Source of the DNA: Pachypanchax playfairii
Lineage: Eukaryota > Chordata > Actinopteri > Cyprinodontiformes > Aplocheilidae
Direction of reading: 5' to 3'
DNA: 64,000 bases
NCBI GenBank assembly: GCA_006937955.1
Contig: SSNP01000031.1
Coordinates: 3,061,202 to 3,125,201 of the forward strand
Shown here: one piece after another, positions 22,839 to 34,453 of the stretch
Layout of the letters: each line of letters opens with the position of its first letter
Position numbering within the stretch: the stretch's first letter is position 1
Translations under genes and position numbers: made by a program
The notes under the pieces: generated by a model
Seen by the model: only the letters and a program-made list of their open reading frames with translations
What the model was told of the DNA's origin: nothing
Databases searched by the model: none

Positions 22839-24224
22839 ATATTGTCTGTATGTGCAGTATGTCTGTCTGTCGCTAGCTAGAACCATCTACAGGAGATCTT
22901 TGACTTGTCTTCTTGTTTTAAGGGGACATCTTCTATCTTTAATTTTTCCAGGTTTCCATGTATTAGATCTGTTTTATACATATTTCTTGCTGTTATGAGC
23001 TCAGCTGATGGTGGATTTCAGCTTTTTTTATAGTCATTTGTTTTTCAGGGTACTGATGAACATCTGCAAATGAATGTCTTTGTCCTTTTCAGGATTTTCT
23101 CACATAAGAATATTTTTATTGTGTAACAGGATGTAAATATTTTATCATCTGGAAAGTGAGTGTAAAGAAACCAGCCTTGTTTAATATGTGAACTTTTATT
23201 TTGAAGCAGCAGTGTTTTAGGCTAACAAATCCTTTTTTATGGAATGAGTTTGTAATATCTGGATTCCTGATTCATCTGTAGAACACGCTGACATCAGAAT
23301 GAGAACTGACTGCAGACTCATCAGAGAGATGGAGGACAGGAAATGAGTTTCATTTAGTGTAAAATCAGAACACAGGAAGTGACGTTTCAGTCGACAATCA
23401 TCAGTCTCTCAAACACTCAAAAGTTTACATAAGAACGGAAGTTCATCTCCGAGTTTATCAGCTGTAAATCAAACTCATATTAATGTGTGCATTTGTGTGT
23501 GCGTGCATGTGTGTAAAGACAAGGGCTCTTTGAGGTGAAACTTCATTTTTCATGTCAGGTCTCACCTGCTCTGAGTAAACACCTGCACACCTGGTCTAAA
23601 ACACACATGCAGTGTTCCAATAATAAACATCAGTCAGTGTGGCCAATAAACATCATCTTCCTCCTGGTCTCTAAACATGCAGCTCTGGGTTTCAGGGTTC
23701 CTGTCTTCATGGTCATCTGTTCATCATCAAATATTTTCTCTCCAAACTTTAAAATATTCTTCTTCTCTGCTCTGAGTTTGTCCCAGCAGCGCGGCTCCAT
23801 CCACAGCAGACGCTTTCATCTGCTGACAGAGTGTTTGCTCTCAGGGAGCATGCTCAGTAGACTCACTCTGCACCTCTTCGTCACTGAACCTTGTTCTCAA
23901 GTCCAAATCAAAGAACAACAGCAGCTGCTGATCTGAAAAGAGTCGGACCAGAACCTTCCTGCATCAGTCACACTGAAAAACTAAATGAGACAGATGAAAG
24001 ACAGAAACTGTTCCTGCATTCTTAACTTCTCCTTCAGTCTGCAGTGTCAGAATCTTAGTCCCAAAAGATTCTGTATTCCATTTAAAAGTTCTGGACCCGT
24101 AAGAAACCAATCTTCCACAGCAACAAGGAACTAAATCACATCAGAATGTCACGTCAGTATCAGCTGTTGAACTGCTTTATTTCTGATATTGGAACAAAAC
24201 TGAAGATGTTTGTTTCATGATCGT
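22839..24224. other. No gene recognised
   Basis: Contains a 133-codon plus-strand frame at 23535-23936 with no recognisable domain, no clear start context and ordinary intergenic composition. I do not call it a gene. Confidence 0.4.
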
Positions 24225-24535
24225 CAGAACCAGGTTTATCTGATCCAGTATGTTACACAGTAGGTTCTGGTTCTCATCAGTTCTGGTCCTCACTGACAGA
24301 CATTTAAATATAAAGAGACATTATTAGAAATAGAAGACAGACAGCAGAGACATTCAGCAGCATTGTCCACCATAAATGTCTGATTGGTGTTTAAAGCTGT
24401 TTATACAGATAAAATCTAATTATTTCATGAGAGAAGAAGTTATTTCTTCACGAAGGTGTTAAACATGTTTGTTCAACATGGAGACGGTCTGGAGGAAGAA
24501 ACTGGTCTTGGGTCTGGTGGTTCAATGATCTGTAG
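24225..24535 (-). mobile_element. LINE 3' end, inverted copy of 16956-17222 plus 19029-19085
   Basis: The reverse complement of this stretch matches the interrupted LINE tail at 16956-19085, including the AACTTCTTCTCTCATGAAATAA block and the TCAGACATTTATGGTGGACA block. Here the tail is uninterrupted at the site where Harbinger copy 1 sits, so it acts as an empty-site reference. Confidence 0.75.
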
Positions 24536-25508
24536 TGGGCGGAGGGGGGGGTGTGATGTCATACAGGGTGGAAGGTGGGGGCCTTCATCTGATCCAAACA
24601 AAACCAGAACCAGCTGACTCATCGACCCGTGTTTCACTTAAATAATTAGACATTTGAACTTCCTGTTTTCAGAACAATGGTGGTAAAAGTTGATAGTGTT
24701 TTTCCAATCAGCTGTTAGTGAATCCTTCATCACTGTGTGTCTGGACAGGCCTGGGGTCTCATTTATAAACGGTGCATTTATAAATGAGACAAAATGGGGC
24801 CTGAAAGTAGCGTACGCCACTTTCAAAGCAAAGGTTGTGATTTATAAAAAACGAACTTGACTTGAAAACGAGTGCACCTGTACGCCAACTCTGAACCATG
24901 CATATGGACATTTTGGAGACGAGGGGAAACAACGACACAGTTGGTGAGGTGGTGAACTGCAGTCAGACTGCATATTACTTCTCTCACACACGTCATTTCA
25001 CCTCACACCAAACATTAATTATAGATTCATGTTATTATAAACATTCAGAACAGCAATAATGTCTATATCGCAGCTTGTAGTGAGCTGTAGCTCTCCTAAA
25101 AACATTTTTTAATACTAAAAGAAATACATAAAATGAATCGCCTCCTACTCGACAGGAAGACTTCACTCGGGGAACAAGGGTCTGAGGGTGTAATGCAGTG
25201 TTTGAGATGACAACGACAAGGTTCATTTAATGTTTTTAATGTATCATGTAAGGCACCAAGGCAATGTCACACAACACACTCTTTATTTCTTTTAATTCAT
25301 TGGTCTCTGATGGCGCAGATGGTGTCTGTCTGTGTCTACATCACAGCTTCAGTCAGTGCCCGACCACTGCTGATGCGCCGCGGTCACCGGCCGCACTGGT
25401 AGCTACTAGGGGAAGCCTGACGACCTCCTCACCATCTACCGAGTGTGGAAGTGTTGAAAAGACACGACATATTAGTCTGTCTCCTTAAATCATGCTAAAA
25501 TTTGTTAA

Positions 25509-26278
25509 AGGGACTTAAGGCAAGATTTGTGAAAAACTACACATGCATTTCCAGTTTATTCAATGCTAATGGGTCATGAAGCATTAAAAACCCAAAATAA
25601 CGAGGCCATCCGCATATATGTCTGTTGCCTTGGAAGCGCTGTGTGCTACATAATGCGCTGCAGTTCGACGTCCGAATTTCCCGCGCAGTTGTAGGGATGT
25701 GACCTAAATTGACGCTGCATGCGCGTTGCCGACAGCTCTTGAACAGGAAGTACATGGCCGCCGTGGACTTGGATTCAAACACTGAAGGTATACTTATGGA
25801 TGTTTCTGCAGCCAGCAAACGACCTGCATCCACTCTCACCCCCCAAAAAAGTGGCACCACGAAGAAAAAAAAGACTTTATCAGCGGCATCTCGTGAGTCT
25901 AAAAAAAAACATGACCGAAGCCGGGCAGGCACCCGCATAAATATTGGATATGCGTTCGGTTCATGGAGGGAACTTCAGCTGCATTTGGGAGTGAAAACGG
26001 ATGCTGACATGGCTCATTTCCTTGTGACCAGGTGAGAAAACATTATAGGTCGTGTTTAGAGCCTGATACAGTATGAAAATGATGAGATCAAATCAAATAA
26101 CAGAGTGGAGAGACCTGACGTGAAGTATGTTAGCCTCCCCGGTGCAGTGCTGTGAAGACGAACAGTCTGTAAAGTGTCTGTGCGCGCTCCCGTGCCGGCT
26201 TGGCTGGTGGCTGCAGTTAGCCACAGCGCCTGTCGCAGCAGCACTGAGTCAGATTTTGTAAAGCTGCCTTAAGTTCCT
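25509..26278 (+). mobile_element. TTAA-flanked repeat element carrying an exon-like ORF, copy 1
   Basis: The ends are AGGGACTTAAGGCA and, inverted, AGGAACTTAAGGCA (13 of 14 matching). TTAA is duplicated on each side (25505-25508 and 26279-26282). Harbinger copy 1 carries the empty site with a single TTAA, so the boundaries are exact. A TTAA target is used by piggyBac and a few other superfamilies, but these ends do not start with the usual piggyBac CCC/GGG. A second copy (40780-41553) differs at only a few positions. Confidence 0.85.
25754..26031 (+). CDS. Exon-like ORF in the TTAA element (unknown protein, splice donor at end)
   Basis: The frame from ATG at 25754 (context GTACATGGCCGCC) encodes MAAVDLDSNTEG, a serine/lysine-rich stretch with a KKKK run (residues about 50-67), then RINIGYAFGSWRELQLHLG and a segment ending MAHFLVTR. 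The coding sequence runs exactly into CAG|GTGAG at 26031/26032, a strong 5' splice donor, so it resembles a first coding exon rather than a complete gene. The N-I-G-x-A-F-x-x-W-R-E-L pattern recalls fish predicted proteins linked to transposons, but I cannot name the family. Candidate explanations are a first exon of an autonomous parent transposon, or a captured host promoter and first exon. Function is unknown. Copy 2 carries a frameshift. Confidence 0.5.
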
Positions 26279-26841
26279 TTAACGTAGCCTCGTATTACAA
26301 AAGGTGCTTTACTGGGTTCATTTGTTGTTTCTGTCAGGTCGGTGTCGCCCTCCTTCTCTGACACAAGACCGTCCTGTCAGCTGCACTGACAGTCTGCACT
26401 GCAGACGCTGCAACTCGTAGTTTTTCCTTATATTTGTGACACCACTGCTATTTCCACCAAATAAAATGTCTCGCCTAGCCTCCACTTCACCCACTAACAC
26501 TTTAATTTCCGTCTATGTGAAGTTTATCATCTTGTTTTTTTGTTTAGTTGCGATATTTCCCGTCTTCCTCATATGCATCAATATTCATGTCCTGCTTTGC
26601 ATTGATCTTATATGGGCGGGTTTGGGTGGGTTCAGAGCAGGACATGAGCCAAATTCACGTAGGCCTACGTAAGCTTCCAGGAAGAGTGGGATTTATAAAG
26701 GTGAAATTGCTTACACCTGTGCGTAGGCTACTCATGGTTTTATAAATCGGAAATTTTTTTGGTGTACGCAAAGTTTTTGTTTTGGTCGCACGTACACCTT
26801 TAGTATGGTTTCTATGCAATGTTTTATAAATGAGACCCCTG

Positions 26842-28365
26842 GACAGCAGAACCCAGCCAGACATTTCTGTTTTACTGCTGATTCATGAGTTCAAAGAGAG
26901 AAACATGGATCATCTGATCAGAACGTCGGGTTGATTATAAATGATTCCTTCTGCATTTTAAAAACATCCCAGAGATTCTCAGAGGAGGAAAACTCGACGC
27001 TGTCTGAGCTGAATACTGATTTCCTGTAAGAGGCTTCAGTCTTTATATATTTGCAGATTGTTTTGGGGGTTTTTGTTTTGAAGAAGCTGAATTTTAGTTT
27101 TATATGAGTACACAAAATACTGATGTTGTGGCCATTTTGTTCTTTTTAATGTTTGTGAATGGTAAATCATGTTACATGCATTTTTTTGTTTTTGTTGAAA
27201 ATAGTAAGAATATATTGTTTATTTGCTATTTAAATTTGTAAATTTTGTTTAAAATTTGTGAAAGGTTTGTAAACTTTTGGACCAGCCCATTGATTAACAG
27301 AATGAAAAGCACACGGTAAGCGTAGCAAGGGGATTTTGGTCCCAGTTGTCAGGTTGGTTGAAGGGAGGTTTTTGTAAATGATTTTTTGACTTGATGACTT
27401 AGCTTCACGTTAATTTTTGTTTTGTCAAGTATGCAAGAGTCTTTGGAACAAGTTTTGAGTTATATTTTCGTAAAAATAAATAGAATATTTTTTCAAGTTC
27501 AGAGTGCGTGCTTAAGAAAACTGCCCGTCACAACCAACGGTCCTTTGATGGATTACTTTTGGTTGGAAAAAGGTTAAAAGGCAGTGACAACTGAGGTTCT
27601 CCTGCTTCCTGTGATGGAGATCTTCAAGAGGTCATACAGAGGTCAAACTCCTCCTTTTTGGTAGTACAGCGTGCTCTCAGATATTTGAAACATGCTTCCT
27701 GTTGTTGTTGCTGCTGCTGCAGCTTTTATTGCGTCCTGACTGCAGGAAGCTGATGAGAAAACAGATTCAAAGTATGTCCAACAGTTAGAGAAACTCTTCA
27801 CAGAAGGAGGGGATGAGGGAGTTTCCACGGCGACAGCAGCATCCCTCAGGCTCACAGAGGTGATTACCCTGCAATGCAATTAGCTTCTCTTCTTCTGCTG
27901 AAATTAGAAAGCAAATGCAATAAAGTGTGTAAAACACAAATAAGAGAAAAACATGGAGTGAATTCAGAGACACAATCTGCTGTCTCTGCTGCTGGAGACG
28001 CCTGAAGACACTGAAGTCTGTCCTCACAGCAGAATGTCATCCACACCAGGTTTCTGCTCTCAGGCTGATTTAAGAACAGCTTTAATCTGTTTTCATCTGT
28101 TCATGGACGAAGAGAAACAGTGTGACGTGATGACCGTGAGGTAAACGTGCACACAAATATCTGCAGTTTGTGAAGAGTTTCCCTGCAGCAGCTGGTAACG
28201 TCTCTGCAGAAGATTTCTGTCCTGATTGTTAAAGATCTTCAACATATTGGAGCTGAAATGAGCTGAAGCTGAAATATAGTGACTGTTTATGAAGGGAAAA
28301 CATTAACGTCAGCGGTCGGGTAGAAAGGTCAAAGTTCATCATACCTGCTCAGGTTCTTCAAAGTA
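26842..28365. other. No gene seen
   Basis: No recognisable coding region or repeat family. Confidence 0.4.
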
Positions 28366-28369
28366 AATG

Positions 28370-28630
28370 GTAAATGTCCCGTATTTGTATAGCGCTTTTC
28401 TTGTCATTCAGACCACTCAAAGCGCTTTCACACTACAAGTTTTACATTTACCCATTCACACAACCTGATATGTTGATCGGGGGGAGAGGGTAGGTGCTAA
28501 TACTCATACATGGCTACATGGGGTTCAGTGTCTTGCTCAAGGACACTTCGACATGTGGCGGTGGAAGCCGGGATCGATTCACCAACCTTTAGATTGGGAG
28601 ACGACTAACCACTGAGCCACAGCTGCTCCA
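28370..28630. mobile_element. Short interspersed fish repeat
   Basis: The motif series TATAGCGCTTTTCTTGTCATT, CACTCAAAGCGCTTTCACAC, CTTGCTCAAGGACACTTCG, and GGGATCGATTCACC then CTGAGCCACAG recurs in many fish genomes. I recognise the repeat but am not sure of its class. The GATCGATTCACC-CTGAGCC end is tRNA-like, which hints at a SINE origin. Confidence 0.55.
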
Positions 28631-29249
28631 GTAAAGTAAAAACAGAAGAAAACTGAAATTCATATTAAAGATGAAACTAGAATATGGAACTTAAAATTTG
28701 AGCTGAGAAAATAAAAATAGCTTGTAAGAGTGGACAGTTATTTCATCCTATAAGGTCATAAACGTTCTCACGCTGTCGCTTGGACGGACCAACTCATCCA
28801 CCGGTGGGTCTGATCGGGTCTGAATGTGAACCTTTAATGAGCTGAATATTAAAAACTCTGTTTCTGTAATTACTGTTTCTCTAAAGCTTCATCTGCATAT
28901 AAGAAACATTCCAATGATCGATCAGCTGTGAGGCAGCAGCTGATTATCTTGATGCTGTTCAAACATTAATCCACAAAGTTAGCAACATATTAATGAATCC
29001 ATCGATCTTCAGCTACTGAACATCATCAGTTCTACTGAAGAAATGATTAGGGGAAGTTTGTTTGGATCATTAGAACATCATTTACTGCATTTAGAGTTCT
29101 TAGAATCTATAAAGATGTTTAAAGTTCCCAGAAGTCCTTTAGAACCTCCTCATACAAACTGTTTAACAAGTTTCTGAGTCTCAGAAGAACCTTGAAATGA
29201 GTCATTTACAGCTGCTTAACAATGTTCAGAGCTTACTGTTCTAAACACT

Positions 29250-29490
29250 CATTAACAGACCTGAGACAGACCTGATATCTGAGACAGACCAGAGACCTGA
29301 GACAGACCTGATACCAGAGACAGTCCTGATACCAGAGACCTGAGACAGACCAGAGACCCTGAGACAGACCTGATAGCTGAGACAGACCTCATACCAGAGA
29401 CAGTCCTGATACCAGAGACCCTGAGACCCAGAGACATCCCTGAGACCAGAGACAGACTAGAGACAGACCTGAGACGCGGAGACCCTGAAA
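29250..29490. repeat. Degenerate GAGACAGACCT minisatellite
   Basis: About 18 irregular units of 11-15 bp built from GAGACAGACCTGATACCA and variants. Minus-strand frames read VSGLSLVSGLSQ-like repeats, which I regard as non-coding. Confidence 0.85.
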
Positions 29491-30415
29491 CCGGGTGATC
29501 ATGTCTTTGGCTGATTCCTGTTTCCTTTGCTGCTCGTGTCCAACTGTTACAGTTAAACCTGGAGGAAGTCTGCAGGGTTCCTCCTGAGCTCTGTTCTACC
29601 TGCTTAATGTTTCAGACTCTTCATCTTCCACCTGTGAAACTAAAGAGATCTGAAGGTTACTGTGAAACAAATCTGGACCTGCAGAATCACTAGAACAATC
29701 GTGAGTCTGACTTTTATTACTTAAATAAACAATTAATTTCATCCAGTTCACTTCAGTTTCTTTACTGAGCACCAAACTTTAGTCATGAGACCAAAGTCCT
29801 TAAGACAGGAAACAGAAACAAGTCCAGGTTCACACCAACAGGTCCAGAGTCCAACTTAGTTACATACAAACAGTTTTATTCCAACAGATTGCAGGTGATT
29901 GTCAGACTGAATATTCTATCAGTTCTGAATCAAACCAGAGTCCTCAGTCAGACCCAGTCAGTCCTGATGGGTCTGACCCCCTTTGCTTCAGAGTTCCTGC
30001 TGCTGCAGTCAAGTAGCAGATACATCCAGGACATGCAGGTTGTTTCTCTGGTTCCTGCTGCATCGCTCTGTCAAATAAGATGTTCTATTTACTGTCTCAT
30101 CAGTCCGTTTGTTTGTTTTGGAGAACGAGTTGAGACGTTTGCTTGTTGCTGCAGGACGAATCATAAAGGTTCATTGAACCTTGAACACAATCCGATTCAG
30201 TAAGTTTTAAAACAACAATCAGTAAAAAGGTTCTTTCTAAAGAACCAGCAGAACCAAAACCAGGAAAGGTTCTGCCTGGAACCACTGGGGTCTGAGAGGA
30301 CAGTAAGAAACCTCCAGCAGAACCAGGATGAGTTCTACTGGACCCACTGGGATCATGGTACTATTTTTTTGGACCTTCTTTGGTTTTGAACTTTTTCATC
30401 AAATCTTTAAATATA
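29491..30415. other. No gene seen
   Basis: The 104-codon frame at 29889-30203 has no recognisable family. Confidence 0.4.
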
Positions 30416-31577
30416 CACTCACCTAAATGATTATTAGGAACACCTGTTCAATTTCTCCTTAATGCAATTACCAAATCAACCAATTGGCTCAAACATGGCA
30501 GTTGCTTGAATGCATTTAGGTGTGTGGTCCTGGTCAAGGCAATCCCCTGAACTCCAAACTGAATGTCAGAATGGGAAAGAAAGATGATTTAAGCAATTTT
30601 GAGCGTGACATGATTGTTGGTGCCAGACGGGCCGGTCTAAGTATTTCACAATCTGCTCAGTTACTGGGATTTTCACACACAACCATTTCTAGAATGGTGT
30701 GAAAAGAGAAAAACATCCAGTATGCAGCAGTCCTGTGGGCGAAAATGCCTTGTTGATGCTAGAGGTGCAACTATGACTGAAATAATCACTCATTACAACC
30801 GAGGAATGCAGCAAAGCTTTTGTGAAGCCACAACATGCACAACCTTGAGGCAGATGGGCTACAACAGCAGAAGACCCCACCGGGTAACACTCATCTCCTC
30901 TACAAATAAGAAAAAGTGGCTACAATTTGCACGAGCTCACCAAAATTGGAGTTGAAAAAAGAGTTGAACACTGGAAAATGTTGCCTGGTCTGATGAGTCT
31001 TGATTTCTGTTGAGACATTCAAATGGTCGAGTCAGAATTTGGCATAAACAGAATGAGAACATGGATCCATCATGCCTTGTTACCACTGTGCAGGCTGGTG
31101 GTGGTGGTGTAATGGTGTGGGGGATGTTTTCTTGGCACACTTTAGGCCCCTTAGTGCCAATTGGGCATCGTTTAAATGTCACGGGCTACCTGAGCATTGT
31201 TTCTGAACATGTCCATCCCTTCATGATCACCATGTACCCATCCTCTGATGGCTACTTCCAGCAGGATAATGCACCATGTCATAAAGCTCCAATCATTTCA
31301 AATTGGTTTCTTGAACATGACTCACTGTACTACAATGGCTCCCACAGTCACCAGCGCATCTTTGGGATGTGGTGGAACGGGAGCTTCGTGCCCTGGATGT
31401 GCATCCCACAAATCTCCATCAACTACAAGATGCTATCCTATCAATATGGACCAACATTTCTAAAGAATGTTTTCCGCACCTTGAATCAATGCCACGTAGA
31501 ATTAAGGCAGTTCTCATGGTGAAAGGGGGGCAAACACCGTATTAGTATGGTGTTCCTAATAATCCTTTAGGTGAGTG
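30416..31577 (+). mobile_element. Tc1/mariner element with 29-bp TIRs, inactivated
   Basis: The left TIR (30416-30444) starts CACTCACCTAAATGATTATT. The right TIR (31549-31577) is its inverse with one mismatch (T versus G). Both are flanked by TA (30414-30415 and 31578-31579). At 1,162 bp it is slightly short for the family because of internal deletions in the transposase. Confidence 0.93.
30571..31545 (+). pseudogene. Tc1-type transposase pseudogene
   Basis: The start MGKKDDLSNFERDMIVGARR with helix-turn-helix LSISQSAQLLGFSHTTISRM is intact. The frame then breaks near 30700. It continues in another frame as WCEKRKTSS and through the second DNA-binding region (MGYNSRRPHRVTLIS), then breaks again near 30950. 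The catalytic region begins VAWSDES, followed at once by TGA (about 31001-31003) where an arginine codon is expected, then reads on through RVRIW, GGGGVMVWGMFSW and DGYFQQDNAPCHKA (second aspartate). Near 31345 a deletion of roughly 17 nt removes the segment that should carry the third catalytic residue and shifts the frame. The C-terminus (HLWDVVERELRALDVHP onward) is preserved in the new frame to 31545. The gene is dead. Confidence 0.9.
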
Positions 31578-31579
31578 TA

Positions 31580-33714
31580 GAATATCTCAAATAAATCTAA
31601 ATATATCAGTATAAATAATATAAATATTTCAACAGGAGTTATAGAAAACAGAATTCCTGCTGCAGTTAAATCTCCTGCAGTTGTTTCTCAGCCTGCTGAT
31701 CAGATCAGTCCTGGACGTTTCTGGTTTCTATGCAGCGCTGCAGTGTCCGGAGAAGGTCCCTGTGGCTCTGGGTATTTACTGGAAACAAGCCAGCGATTTA
31801 TAGTCAGGTAGAAACAATCATTTCTCCCTAAACCACCAAGAGGCTGTGAGTATACGCTGGAAATAAGCCATGTTACAGTCCACACCTTTAAATATTTAAC
31901 AGATACACTTGCAACATGTTTATTCAGGATTTTTCATGGTGTGTGTATGTGTCCTGATTTGTAAAGGACAGACTTCAGCAGGAGACGAGCTAGTGTCTGA
32001 ACGTGTGAGACACGCAGGCATCACGCTGAGAGTTTCACCTACAGCCGTGTGATGAGTGTGAAACGAGAGTGTGCAACAGTAAAACATGAGCCTGTAACAC
32101 TATTTTCTCTCTGGTTCGCCGTCAGTCTGATGAGTCAAACATTCCGATTTACTTAGAAAATAAACAACAAAAAGAAGCTCACAAAAGTTTTATGTAACAG
32201 GAATTCCAAATAAATCTAAAATCTTGATTAAATGATCATCATCTGCAAAAAGCTGCTGTCCATCAGTTTGCTGTTCTGGAGCAGACAGACGCATGCTGAT
32301 CTGTTGCAGAACTTCAGTCTGATGGATAAAGATCTAGACTGAGTTCTGATCCACTTCATGAACAGTCCAGGACTAGGCCGTCTTTAGCAGACAAGATAAA
32401 CCCTGTTGGTTGTAACAGGTAAACGCTCTCAAACCTGTCTTTGTTTAAAACTCCAGATCAACAGGACTTCTGTTGTGACCACTCAGCAGACTGGACTTTG
32501 GATATGCTGGTAAAATCACACCTCCTACGTGGCAGCAGTGAGATGGAGACATTGTCAGACTGAAGGTGGGCGCAGAGTGAAGCGCGCTGAGTTTTGTGTC
32601 TGGGTGCTGCTAACAGTAGAGCTGTAGAGACCTTGACAGGTTGAACTCCGGCTGCTTGGATGTGTCAAACTCCTCGGTTGTGTGTCATGTACTGATTGTT
32701 CTTGGGAGGTGTCAGCTGTGGAGTCACACAGGAGGCTGTGGGTGGGTTTTCCTAAAATCTCTAATTGATTCTTCTCATCACATTGTTGAGCTGTGAGTCA
32801 CACTGTTAATAATCTGTTCTTAAACGTGTCTCTCTGTTAACAATCACACTCATTGATCAATGTTTGTTACAGATGGTTGGGTTTTTAACAGACTCCTGTA
32901 AGTTCAGCTTTAATCTGAGCTTTCATTACTCCAACACACAAACACTCGCTGCTTCCATCTTGTTGTGTTCCGTGTGTGTTACACTGTTCCTGGTTTATAG
33001 ACCTCAGCTTGGAGCGACGCCACCTGCACTTCCTGTTCATGAGACGAGACACATGATTAGAACAAACAACCTGCTTAATTACATGTTGGAGCAGATACAG
33101 AAGAAAATAACATTTATACATCCAACCTGAAACACAAACCAGACACCACCAACCCCTGACACACAGATGTTTAAACCCTTTTCAGGTTTTAGAGACTGAG
33201 TTTATTATTTCTGTTTCTTCTCTCTAACTACTTTAGACTTTCAGCAGGTTTGATGCACCTACTTCACTATTTAGGTTGTAAAATCCTCTAAATGGATTCA
33301 AATTTTGACCTGGACTTTAACGCAGACATGGTGACACATTCAGCTCAGTTTGTTCTGGTTCCTTTAGACAAAATACTGTAACCTATTTTAAAACTAGGAC
33401 CCTGCAGTGTTTTATAAGGAGACAGAAAATGACAGACTTGAAGATTTATTCAATTACTTTGATGTGCTGTGGAAAATCATTCAGGTTATTCATTTCAGCT
33501 TGTTTCTGAATGAGTCAAAAGATTATTCAAATTTCTTTATTGATTCAGAAATCAGAGTGAGTTTCATGCTGATGACAGGTGAGTTCACCTGCTCTTCCTC
33601 TCTGACCTCCATTAGAAATTAGCCTTATTTGGAAGGATATAGTTAGTCAGGAAAAGAAGACAAGCTCAGAGATTAAACACTGAAGCATTCAGCTTCACCA
33701 GATTGGGATTATCT
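31580..33714. other. No gene seen
   Basis: About 2 kb without a recognisable gene or repeat. Short frames at 32864-33130 and 33407-33622 have no known domains. Confidence 0.4.
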
Positions 33715-33719
33715 GGGAT

Positions 33720-34442
33720 TGTCACGGGCTCTGACAGTTTGTTGACCCACATGCCGGACTCAGACTCAGACACAGATTGTTCGGTGCAAAAGTGAACAGG
33801 TTTATTTACATGTGCTATCGTGAACATCAATATATATACAGTGGAGAGTGTGCTCGGTGATCTGGTGCGTCAGGTGGATCTCAGGACTGTAAGGGGAGAG
33901 GAGAGTTAGTGCTCGAGCCGGTTGATGAGAGCAGGAGATATTGCAGGGTAATGAGGAGGAGGAGTGACTCACAGAGTTCGAAGCGGTAATGCTCGGGAGG
34001 AGGACAGGTCCAGTGCGGTGCTGTGCGGGGAGGTGGTGAGTCCAGGTCGGGTGAGAACGCTGGAGGGAGGTAGTGCAGGTTCCAGGAGATCAGGTGCTGG
34101 ACACAGAAGGATCCTCGGACACACAAGGAGCAGGGTGACGATAATCCTGGAGACAACAGGTTAATCGAACACAGGAAAACTCTCTTCATAAAGCACAACA
34201 AGAAACTCGGAATTATCACTAGGAATGAATCACTAGGAGGGCACATAGAAGCTACCATGTAGGTTAACAACCAGGCGCTGAATGAACGTCTGCCTTGTCC
34301 TTAAGTAGCACCCTGCTCCTCATCAGCTCTGATCTCCACCAGGTGTAATCAATCTACCTCGCGCTCCAGCGTAGCTTCATTCTGCAAGCAGATGACTCAC
34401 CCGACACAGAAATACACAGCACATAATACACTGAACCTGACA
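33720..34442 (-). repeat. 3' LTR of the young gypsy element
   Basis: A 723-bp LTR with TG...CA ends (minus strand TGTCAGG to CCCGTGACA). It holds the conserved TACTTAAG box and the GCCTGGTTGTT motif (plus-strand 34266-34276) at the proposed transcription start. The 129-codon frame at 33881-34270 is not a gene. Confidence 0.95.
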
Positions 34443-34453
34443 TTACCTCCCCC

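Larger units (their letters stand above)
24754..26838. mobile_element. PIF/Harbinger-type non-autonomous element, copy 2, with a nested insertion
   Basis: The termini are GGGTCTCATTTATAAA and TTTATAAATGAGACCC, flanked by CTG (24751-24753 and 26839-26841). The body follows copy 1 with two differences. About 567 bp of copy 1 (17374-17940) are missing here, with the junction falling between two similar heptamers (GTATGGA and GTACGGA). A 770-bp TTAA-flanked element (25509-26278) is inserted where copy 1 reads uninterrupted TTTGTTAACGTAGCC. No transposase is encoded. Confidence 0.87.

Noticed and set aside
23535..23936. 133-codon plus-strand ORF as a gene
   Set aside because: No recognisable domain, no splice or promoter context, and composition like the surrounding intergenic DNA.
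25537..25938. 133-codon minus-strand ORF in the TTAA element
   Set aside because: Shadow of the plus-strand exon-like ORF; the two overlap antisense and the minus frame has no recognisable motif.
33881..34270. 129-codon LTR ORF, repeated at 39095-39484
   Set aside because: Present twice only because the LTR is duplicated. It lies across regulatory LTR sequence with no retroelement protein similarity.
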